64,000 bases of DNA from Cliona cf. orientalis. Taxonomy: Eukaryota > Porifera > Demospongiae > Clionaida > Clionaidae. Of this stretch, positions 9,593 through 21,500 are shown piece by piece (the first letter of the stretch is position 1; every line of letters begins with the position of its first letter). Made by a program: the position numbers and the translations under genes. The notes below the pieces were generated by a model. It was not told the origin of the DNA and did not search any database. It saw only the letters and a list, made by a program, of their open reading frames with translations. The stretch covers positions 4,820,225 through 4,884,224 of the forward strand of contig OZ005690.1 of the NCBI GenBank assembly GCA_963930775.1, written 5' to 3'.

Positions 9593-12500
9593 ATGGCTAT
9601 TCTAGAGCTTAAGTTCATCTATCTTCTCTTGCTATCAATCATCACATGCTGTGGTGAGTTTCTTGCATGCCAGTGGAATGGATGCATACACAGCTATAGT
9701 TGGTAACTACTATGTATCCTGATGCCAAGGCTGATGTATAAGCTTAGTTTGATGTGAACAACTCTTATATATACTTGATTATACTAGACTAGACTAGACT
9801 AGGAAGTAATCTGGGCTTGCACTTTATTATATAATATGCATCATCGGATAGCTATGTAGCTAGTTACAAAAATTTGGCAAGGTCTTGCCGCAGTGGCTGT
9901 CACGGTTGTGACTTATATAATAATATTATACATAAGCCAGGCCCGGCGCAACCAGTACCGTGATGGCTGGTAAGTTATGGCCGTACCACCTTTTTGTGCC
10001 AATCATACAAGGAGCTACCTTATTCAACCGACAACTTGAACTCCTGAACAACTGAATGCCTAGGCGCGGGTGTCAGCATAGTAGTTATAGCTATAATAGT
10101 GACCACCCCTAGCTTGATCCCCATTTGGTAAGGTATGGTCACTGGGTCAAGCCTCAGTAGAGCTGGTACAGGTACAATTAAATTTCATCTTAGGAGCAGT
10201 CTGCATTTTGGAAGTGGTAATGGCCGGTAGCTGCTGTGATAACTTAAGGTCACCTACAGGTGGAAGCACCCCATGCTCCCCCCCCCCCCCCTCATATGGC
10301 CGCACCACATTGAATTTGGTTGCTCCGGGCCTGTAAGAGATATACAGACATAAATCTGATTGATTTATAATAATTATTACAGATGTGCAGGGTATCACTA
10401 TCGGTGATGCTCGGCTCAGTGCTCTTGCAATTGATAGTGATGACATCATTTTGCCTGGTGATCAGGGAGTAGGGGCCGTGGAAGTGTTCGTGGATCAGTA
10501 CAACGCCTGGCTTCCAGTATGCTACACCACTTCTTGGGGCAACAGTGCCGAATCCAAAGTCATCTGTAGGCAACTGGGATTTAATATAACACATGATCCA
10601 GGTATCACGGTCTTGCTTGTAGTGTAGTAGCTATTCCAAATCCTCAAATTTTTTTGCTTGATTGTGCAAACTAGTGTTAATCCTGATTCTTATGGTTGAG
10701 GTGTCAATAAGCTTCCTCCCAATGAAGCCTATTCAGTATTATAATATTTTGTTGCTAGTAGCTGTATACGCCTTGCATGAATTACTTCGTACATACAGCT
10801 ACTGATTTCTTACTGCATGGAACCAATGATTATAAGGTGCCCTCCTATAGCCACAGATAGAGCTCTGCAGCTGTCCAACAATCTTTCATTGGATTTCAAT
10901 CTTGAGTGTTCTGGATCTGAGTCTGAGCTGGCAGAGTGTTCGTACCAGTTTCTCTATGAGCACACATCCTGTTACCCTATCCTGGTCTCCTGCACTCCCT
11001 GTGAGCTATCAAAATAATACTTAGTTACATTCTGCATTGATATGCTAACGTTTTAACCTTCTAAATTACATGCAGGTAGAGAAGGTAGTATACGGCTCTA
11101 TAATACTACATCTCAAGGAGAGGGAATTGTTGAGAACTGTAGAGGTGGATTCTGGCGGGCTGTTTGTGATATGAATTGGAACTACCTTAATAGTTTCGTT
11201 GTGTGTCGGCAATTGGGATTACCAGCTACAGGTATTATAAACTTCACCTTATACTATTATATACAATGTTTCAGAGCGACAATTATCCTATTATATAGTC
11301 CGTGTCATTACATGTGGGCATGGATACGCGTCTTAGATGCGTCCAGTTGCTATGAAAGCAAGGTGCGGGCGGAGAGAAAGTCTGCACTACAAGGCTCAGG
11401 ACTGTAGGGCCGTATGCACAAAGTAGAGTTGGGCCATAGATACAGCTAGAGATGCATTGTCGAATGATGGGCGCAAATTTAAAGCACCATGCATTTCGAG
11501 AGGCCTGCTAAGTAGGTGCTTGCGCTAGCCACCGAGTCTCAAGCAAAGCGAGAGGCGAGGTCTGTTCTTTATCATACCTGTCAGTAGTCTGGTAGCAACG
11601 TTCAAGCAGAACGAGAAAGTCGCCATTGCATACATACACTTAGTTGCTATGAGGGGTGTGGCCTCTGCAACCGCTTCCATCTGCGCATGCACACTGTTCT
11701 AATGGGCAATCTTGCCCAGGCAGGATACTGTTTGTGTATGAACTACCTGTACATCTCTATGTTTTGTGAACATGTACTGTTAATAGATGATCATGCATAC
11801 ATACTAACCACATTATCCCATGATTGTGATATTAAACATGCTTGTTATATCTTTTACATATATGCATGTATGTGCAGGTGCTGATATTCTACTACCATGT
11901 TCATTCAGTGTGTACCACCCATTTCCTCTTGGTGTTTATTTTAACTGTGTTGGAAATGAGTCTTCGCTGACTGACTGTCGTGCTGCTGGAACATTGTTGT
12001 GCACCTTTAACAACACTGCTAGAGTTCAGTGTGCAGGAGAAACGGTTACAGGTACAGTAAACATTGAACCACCATTACAGATTAACAATAACCTAATTAG
12101 GAGTTGTCCATGCATGACGTTAGTATTATACCCAGGGTACTCCCCATGAAGAAAATTAAAGCATAGTGAGTGCATGTTGATTGGGTGGAGTTTGTGACCA
12201 ATTCAGTCACTTTGGGATATTGAATGCAGGGATCAAGGTAACGCTATGAGAGCCTAGGAAGCACATGTACTAATGATATCACATAGCAGCATTCTCATTT
12301 TATGTTTCTAGGATGCGCTGATGGCGATATTCGCCTTATTGGTGGACGTCAGTCTGAGAATTTCAATGAGGGAAGAGTGGAGATCTGCAGCAATGGTGTA
12401 TGGGGGACCATCTATGATGACGGGAGCTGGGATATTCGTGATGCTATTGTTGTCTGTAGACAACTTGGATACAACAGTAATCTGACCATAATATGGGACC

Positions 12501-15500
12501 TACAATTTTATCCGCTGTAGCAAGGTATCCTTAGCTCAGGGGCTAGTGATTGACCACACCCCTCCTACATACACAATCATGGCTAGCTATGATAAAGCAC
12601 AACTATGGACGACAATAATGACTATATTGATTAGGAATCTGTTGACTGGCAGCTCCTAGGCAAGAGTTTAAGATATATTTAGGCTTTACTGTAGCTAGTG
12701 ATGGCTGAAACTAACAGATTATAAGAGGGTGTGTGGCTAACTGGCATTTATGTGAGATTGTTCCTTATTGCGCAGGCTTGAATGGGACCAAAGTAAGTAC
12801 AGCCATTATACGGAATAGCAGGGTGTCCGCTATTAAGGGGATTTGAAGTCTAAGGATATATAATCCATTAGCTATATCGCAGGTGTCCGTTAAGCAGGGT
12901 TCCACTGTATAAATGAGTATTCTTTATTTCCTGATAGTGGCCATACCCTACCGTGGTGGATTACTTGGAAGTGGATCAGGACCAATTCTCTATGCTTATC
13001 TTAACTGCATTGGGAACGAGACTTTGCTGTCACAATGTAGAACTTTTCGATCTCTCACCCTTGGAACTGCACATTTTAGTGATGCTGGAGTTAGGTGTTT
13101 GAATGAAAGTAAGTCTGTCCATATGAGTCAATATTAATATTTACCCCGCATGCGAGCATGCGCAGCAAGGGGTAAAGCAATCGGTTTGTCTATCGTCTGT
13201 TGTCTGTCAGCATAAAAATCGGCAAATCTCAACATCTAAGTGAAAGTAGGATCAATAAATGGGATAAAATAATGTAAGACAGCAAAAAACACCTTATGTC
13301 TCGTTCTTATCCCTAGTCAGTACCCAGGGAAGCTATAAATCGTGTAAATGTATCGACCACGCCTACATCGGACACGCCCACCTAGTACCTTATGAAGTCT
13401 ATTGCACATGCTCGAGCTCCTGGAGTCTACTGCGCATGCTCGAGCTTCATGCTTCTAATATCATTTGTGATCATGGATCTCAGAAAAGAACAAAAACGTT
13501 CGTGCATGAGTAGCAAGAGATTAAAATTCAAAGAATAGAGGCCTCTAAGAAGAGGCATGGCCATGGGTGATATTGCCATGGCACGCAGGGTATGTGCTCT
13601 ATGAGCTCTAGTATTATTATTATGGAAATAAAGTTAGCATAGGAGTAGGAAGATGATGTGGTAAATGGGTGCTCTGATGCCTATGTGTGCACTAAATCGA
13701 TAACTTTTCAGAGCAAAGTGACAATTTGTGTGTGTTCCACTCAGAAATTTCATGGGTGCACCAGCACAATAATTATTATATGGAGAGGGGCATGACAAGT
13801 TTAAAGAGGTGCATGTGTATTGTATGGAGTTTTTCCACTTGGACCTTGATCTTTGTGGTTGCTAATTTTCAGGTCACTCTATCTGCTCTGATGGTGATAT
13901 GCGTCTAGTGAATGGTTCAACAATGTTTGAAGGTCGAGTGGAGCTCTGCTATCGTGGAATGTGGGGGCTGGTTTGTGACAATACCTGGGACAGTAATGAT
14001 GCAGCTACTACATGTCGACTATTAGGCTTTCCTCAAGAAGGTATGATCATCTCTGTACCGTAAATTGAGAATATTTTGTTATTACAATATTTTCGGACAG
14101 CCAAGTTTGTGCAAAAAATTTAATTAAACATGCAAAACGATATTGCGGTACAGGGTCATTTGTTCGCTATTTATGGTACTCTAAAGTTACAGGATACTAC
14201 CCTTAAGGACACCTTTGTTCGTAGGTACTAAATTTAGTGAATTAGTGATTTACCTAATGTACCCGCGAATACCGTATCCTCCCGAAAATTAGCCCCCTTC
14301 GAAAATAAGCCCCCTCCCCTCTTTGACCTTCACGTTCTTGCACAGGTATGTTTGCCTCGATTATAAGCCCCCCTCCCACCAAGTAGACTGCACATATACA
14401 TGCACGCAAGCGCGTATGTATACGTACGTAACCCTGCCCTTCAATTGACTTTGAGTACAAAGATGGTGGTGGCTTTTAGAAAAGCCTGTTTTTAAGTCAT
14501 TCTGTTATGATGGCACTTCTAGCTTGGCGAAGACACTTATGAGCCGTTCAAGATGCTTTTAGTTTCCTCTAAAGATGCGACGTACACACACGGAACGAGT
14601 CTTTTTCCCACCGCCGATCCTCGTGTTGCCGTCTACTTGACAGGTCATCATGGCTCACTGCCACTCTTTTGGAGAAAAAAAAGCAGCAAACTCTGGATAT
14701 TTCCCATGGTACGTGACCAACGATGGTGGCTAAGTGGGGGCTTATATTCGAGGGAAAGTGCATATTCGAAAATAGGCCCCCTCCCCAGTCTAGGTCATGT
14801 CTACTGTTGAAAAAGGGGGGACTTATTTTCGGGAGGATACGGTATTAATTTTTTCAACATTTATTAATTTTTTCGAATAAAATGTGACCGGATTTGGGAA
14901 AACTCTCCGTATGGGATTTTTATGAAAATCGAGTTTGATGTGTGATTGATAAGCTCTATACCATAGAGCTAATCCGTGTTCAAGTTTTCGTTGTGAACAC
15001 AGGGCAAAAAGTGAGATTTCCTGCACTTTCGTAACTACAGGATTTGTGCATGGGATCTCAGTGAGATTTCCTTTCATATAATCAGTACCTTGCATATGAG
15101 ATGTCATATACATTTCCTGATGTAAAAGACAGTTGATATGTTATACATACCTAATACACGAAATGTCATACACATTTCCTGATGTAAGACAGTTGATATG
15201 TCATATACATACCTAACACACAAGATGTCATACACATTTCCTGATGTTGAAGACAATTGAAGTTTCATACACATCAGATTTATCACATTTCATGCATATT
15301 TTTTGCACTTGCCAGGTGGTATCTTATAAACCGTGCATGCATAATAATATTATTACAGAATGTTTAATTTGTTATAGTGAGTACATGTCCTTAAAAATTG
15401 ATACACGGAATGATAAATAGTGCACTACCTAAGCCATCTATCTCATCTATCAGTGATACTGTTCTGCAAACAATGAACTGTATGGGAATTATATGATACC

Positions 15501-18500
15501 GTGAATCTGTCTCAAACGTATCTGGTTCCCAAATGGTAACTGGTTTTCCACATTCTGTATTATGGGGATGTTTCTTAAACCAGGAGACACATACGGATAT
15601 CATCGTGTGCTGTACATCATCAACTTGAATTGAATGTTTAACAAAAAAGTTAACACGTGCTGGTCGTTTCTCGGGCTCACCAGAGACTCCTGATGATGTA
15701 AGCACAGGTATCCATAGAGCAAGAATAATTGAAGCATTAGAAGACATACTAGAGAAACTTCCAATTTGTTTGTTTTTTATTTTCATAGTAGAATACTGCA
15801 TATAAGTTGATGGCACAAAGAGTGATGCTAGTGGAAGAGAGAGAAGTCTTGAATAAAGATCTTTGATACTCGTCAAATCATGATCCGAAAAAACATGCCT
15901 TGTAGATACAGAAGGAAGAGAATATTCAGTTGTTTTGGATAGACCATTCATAGTTAGTAGATGGGATTCAACATCATCAGGTATTGAAAGGCAACATGTA
16001 GTACTGGACGTGGTAGCAGCACTGTCTAATAATGATCCTCTGATCTTTTGATGGGGAAAAAGTGGGGTAAACTCTTCATTAAACGTATCTGGGAGTGGAT
16101 GTGATGTTAGAGCACTATCACGAATAAATCTGTTCATTACTTGAACCTCTATGGACCTGTTATTGTTCGGTAAATCCCCAAGTATACCATTATACCTTTC
16201 AAAGGAAAAGCACCATATATTGTGTATAGGACCAAAGTCAAGAATGCATTCTTTGAGGTGGCAATGTAGGTGTATGTTTGGTGTAATAGCTGATTTTCCA
16301 TAGAGTCGTTCAGTTCTTTTACAAAATTGTAGCAGCAGAGCATCAGCCAGTAATATGTCAGTATGGGTAAGCTCAAATTTTACTAATATCCGACAGGCAA
16401 GTGCAAAATGTCTCCAACACTCCAGGTGTGCATCAGTTAGAATTCCTCTCATTGCTATAAGTGAAAAATACACAATCCAGTTTTTGAACTGATCTGCTGT
16501 GAAGGATGAAAATCCTGAAGCAATTTTGTAGGGAATACGACCAATATCTGATGGTACCTTGAATCTGTCAACTCGTTTCTGAATAATAGAAAATTGATCG
16601 GCTGTCAAAATTCCTTTCTCTAGCCAAATAGCACCTAAGATATGCTTTGCGGTACCTAAAAAAAGATTGTGCATTGGATCTACAACGAGCATTCTCCATG
16701 GAATAAAGTATGGTAGATCCAAAAAAGCTGTATATCTATATAGCCACTGGAGCTTTCTAGCTCATCAAGTCTTGATTGTGAAGTACACTGCTGTTGTAAA
16801 CTGACAGCATGTAGATGATCGGCTCTGGATCGGGATGGCCAGTTATTCCTATCAAAACCACTGTAGTCCATGCTACCAAAAGTTCCAGAAAAGCAGATTA
16901 AGCACCTTGAACATCCATATCTGGCATTATGACTAAGAAACCCAAATGCCTTCCTTCCAGCTGGTATATCACAGGTTCCACACAACAAGGCACATTTAAT
17001 AAGCTTATCTGATGATTGACCATGAACAGTCAAGTTCACGCCAGTCCAAAACTCTAACAATTCATTAACCAGTGGCCGTAGGAAGGTATTGATGTCATGC
17101 GAAGATTCGTTTGGTCCAGGAAGGATTCCTATTAGTAGAACATTCTCTCTCCTAAACCGAACATGCCTGGGTAGATTCATAAACACCATATAGATAGCAC
17201 CAACATGGTAGGTTTTCACATGCTTGTAAGGTAAGAACCAGTCAACATTGATCATCAATCCGAATGTGAATGGTTCAGACAAAAATGGTTGTCCGTCTAC
17301 TGTTTGAAAGTCTGACCAGATTTTTCCATCATAGACATCACTGAGCACGTTAGTATGATTTTCTCGTAGTTGGCACTGCTCAGATAAAGTAACAAAATCA
17401 GGATTCAAAAGAAACTGCTGCATGGCCCATTGTAGTCCTAAATAACAGTAAGTTAAGTAAGGATACAATATCTTTCGGCCAGTACTAAGCTCAACACTTT
17501 TGAGTAGCAAAGTTCCACATTGCTGTCGATGTCTACGGTAACGATGATTTGGAAATTTTATGTAGGAGCATGTCTTACTTGAGCTGCCACTGATACAATT
17601 TTTATACTGGTAGATGCTATCACATTTGCGGCAAACAACATATCTTATAGCAGACAAATTGTGTACACCAACATATGTCTTCAATCGATGAAGCGACTGT
17701 GGAAATACATTAGCTATCAGGAGACACACACTCGAAAAAGTTCCCAGAACTTTAAAAAACGCTGACATGAATTTTAGGAGCACATCCATAGCTCTGTCAG
17801 GTATATAGAATATCACCTGAAAATGGGATAGAAATAAGACGATCCAAGTGCATAATGACCTGGGCACTGCACGGGAATCGGTAGCATCACAGCTAGGTAT
17901 CGATGGAGGAGTATCGCTGTCAAAGTCATCAACATCTGATGAGGGATCCATTGACCAAATCTCTTCTTCCTCTTCTGTGTTAATCAAATTGATTATCACA
18001 AGTGGTAGAAAATTATTATATACGCAAACCTTCAGCATCATTTTCAGACTCTTCACCGTCACTAGATGGCTCAGATGTAACTTCCGGCAAGGTAAAAGTG
18101 TCTGTATATATAAATTTTAATATGGTAGCAGTATTATGGTTCCACAAATAGCAACCCCCCCCCCCCCTCCCCCGATATAATTTAGTACAGATTTGCATGG
18201 GCAGTACATAGCACCATAGCTACACATGTATGCTATTTAGGTGGGAGGAAGAGAATGTATGAATGCAAAGGGCATCTATATTACCTGGAATATCTTCAAC
18301 AACAGGTTCTGGATGAAGGCAAGGTGGTGCTGACTCAGCATCGTCGCTTTCGATCCGCTCTTCATCGTTGGATTTTAGCCAACGCCCACTAGCAGCGTCA
18401 AAATACCTTCTTTTATGGGCTTTAAAGGTCTTAAGTGATACCAGACAATCGCAGTGGGGGCAGTTACGCCTTTCAACGCGGAGTATCTTTCTAGCTGAGC

Positions 18501-21500
18501 TCGACATTGTTTACGGTGTGCTTTAAAAAGAGACATTCATGTGACTCCGTACACTTGACGTGATTGGTCGATTTTTGGCGCGCACTTGGACCTACAAGCA
18601 TTTCAAATTTAATCTTCAGAAGCGCTTGCCATCCAGCAACTGTCACTACGTTGGTCTTATGGCGTACCGAGGAGTGAAAATGTCAGACGTTGATGGTGTT
18701 GTTGATCAATTAGATAGTGAATTTGAAGATGGTGCGTCAGGTACAGCTTCAGGAAGCGAGGAAGAATCTGATGACCCCCTGGTGAGCCTAGCGCCTTCGA
18801 GGCTGAAATTTCTAACACCAGATCCCAGCCGACTCGGTCCTGTCGGAACAAAAAAGGGGAAGAAAGCTTTTACTGATCCTGGGAAGATGACTAAGCTCGG
18901 ATCTCGACGCGGTGCTAAATATTTAAGTGAATCCAGCGATGAACAACAAAATCCAACCCTCCAGAAGACGCCCTCTCACAAAAAAGCAAAGCGACTGAAA
19001 GATGATGGAGCTGGCTGTGGTGTGGGAACTAAAGGCCCACTTGTAGGAGGTACGCCCAACACTAGCACACATACTGGGAAAAGCAAGCAACTGTCTCGTC
19101 AGATAGAGCCATCCACATCGAAATCAAAATCTGGTGATGGTGGATCTGTAATAAGCGCTCAACTGGGTGAGATAACCAATCTTTTACACACCCTTGATAA
19201 GCGTGTGGCCAATACTGAGAAAGAATTAAAGAGTATCAAGACGAAGCTAAGGTCTGCATCAAGTTCTGAATCATCTGCCAAGGAAACGGTGCCTCTTATT
19301 GTGAAGGTGAGCATAGCTAATAGTGTTGTGTACTAATAATTACCAGTATTATTATATTTTTTCTACTGTAGTCTGAAACACGTAAAACTTACAAGACTCT
19401 AATTGATGAAGAGGGTGATTTTGAGGGATTCGTCATTGGACCAGGGTAAGTTTGCCATAGTGTGTATGTACTTTTGCATGTGTACCTGTGTCTGTTGTGC
19501 ACTGTAATGTGGTTATGTGGTAAATACTGTGTTTATGTCATGTGGTTTATGGTGATTATGTAATATTGTGAAATGATTGTGTATGACTGATTTGTGATGT
19601 CTACACTGCTACAGAGTAACTTTCAACACACCAGCCAACAAAAAGGTTGTGTCAACCCTCATCAAGGAAGTTAAAGGTGCCAATCCTACCTTTGATACAT
19701 GCCACATTCGAAGTAAGGATATATTAATTTTCATTCTTTATCATGATTAATACTTTTGCCAATGTTGTTTTATATAGGTGCAGCGTATACCTATTACAAA
19801 ACCTTAAGTCAGCAGGAGTCACTAGAGCGACGTGGAAAATCTGGTGAAAGGAACCAGCTGAGGAGGAGGCGAGAAAGACTTAGCAGAGTAAGTTATGGCT
19901 AACCTAGCTGTGTATTATTATACACGCAGTGGAACCCGTTTATAACTGCCATTGGGGAGTAAAGTTTTTGGAATTAGAGGGGAGGACTTTGTTCATAGAG
20001 GAAGAAAGTCTAGTGTGTGGTATACGTAGCATAACCAAATTAGGGAATGTGGGGTAGTACTGTACTTGCCAATGTTCTGGGTGGAGTGAATAGAAATTCC
20101 AGGGTGCCCCCGCCCCTTCTCTTATCCGAGTGGCCATTATAGATAGGGTGGCACTCATCAGGGGTGGGTTCCATTGTATTATCATATGTTGAATTATTTT
20201 AATGCCTCCCCTATATAGAAACTGCAAGAGCGCATAACTGCATTTAAGAAGTGTGAATACAAGGAGGATGACCAAAAGAAATGGAGCAAGGTGATGATAA
20301 TTGATTGTATGTCCAGTGAGGACAGTGGTGATGACGACACCCTGGTCGTGAGGCCTCTCCCATGGCGTTCGGATCTGGTCGATACTTTTTTTGATAATCT
20401 GGATAAACAAAACATGGAAGAAAAATCATCTCAAGCTAAACGTCAGCTCAAAGCTCGCTTGACAGGGGCACCTTCCTCCCGATCAGCATGTGTACCACTG
20501 CCACGGTGGGCACTCAAGCCGACACTATGATCACGGAAACTGTATAAGAACAGGTGACTGCTTTCCTCACTATTATAATAATATTATTATGCTACAATAT
20601 ATTATTATGAATGAATCTCTTACATGCAATTATTATAATAATACTGATGATTTCATTATGATTTTTTTGATCAATAAATCTGATTCAGTCTAATTAAATC
20701 ATGTTCACTAAATTTCATATTTATTTCCTGTAACAAAATTCAAGTGGTTTGGTCACATTCAGGGCAGCTGGATTTATGCATGACACATCATCAAAACTTC
20801 ACATATTAGGTACCTGGCATTTAGCTCTATCCTCTACTGGAAATTTGACAGGACATTTCACGTTTCTTCTACAACTAAAATGTAGAGCAAATATGATCTG
20901 TCAAGTACATGTCCCTTAGCAATTCTGTAGTATGAAATGTTACTTTTTGTCCTGTGGAAGATACAGCGCTTTGTTTGCAATTGCAACCACACCCCCAATA
21001 ATCGAGAAATAACGGTCTAAAGGCGTTGCTATGCATGCGTATGGCATTTCTGCATACTATGCATGAACTGGAATCAATTATTTAATAAATGGCCCTATAT
21101 GGGTGGGCCATTCGAAATGAATGTAAAGATCGAGCAAGGATCGAATTTGGTCGTTGACAATGACAGCCGATTGTTCTTTGATGCCCAACAAGCTAAAAAG
21201 GTGAGCGGACTAATAGTAGTTCAATGAGTCTAGTATCTAGATAGCCTCATAGGTGTAGGAACCCGGGGGGGTGGCGGCGGCTAGGGGTGCTACAGCACCC
21301 CACTTTTTTGGAGGTAGCCAGGTAGCCTGAGGGCTGGGCATTGCTGAAAACTAAGTTAGTTCATGCTTCCCAACCTATACACACCATTATGCCACCGATC
21401 ATATGCTCACTTTATTATGTCTGCAAGATTTCTCTTAGAACACAGCCAATTTCTTACCATTCCAGCTAGTTTAATTAGGGGTGGGGCTAAAAATTTCACG

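Noticed and set aside
10147..10594. Minus-strand open frames over the first SRCR exon
   Set aside because: Antisense shadows of a well-supported + strand exon; no independent domain or splice support.
14553..14810. Short open frames on both strands near 14.6 kb
   Set aside because: They lie within an inverted-repeat element and overlap one another; no family resemblance.
15099..15275. CRISPR-like array
   Set aside because: Only three imperfect units with no distinct spacers, in eukaryotic transposon context.
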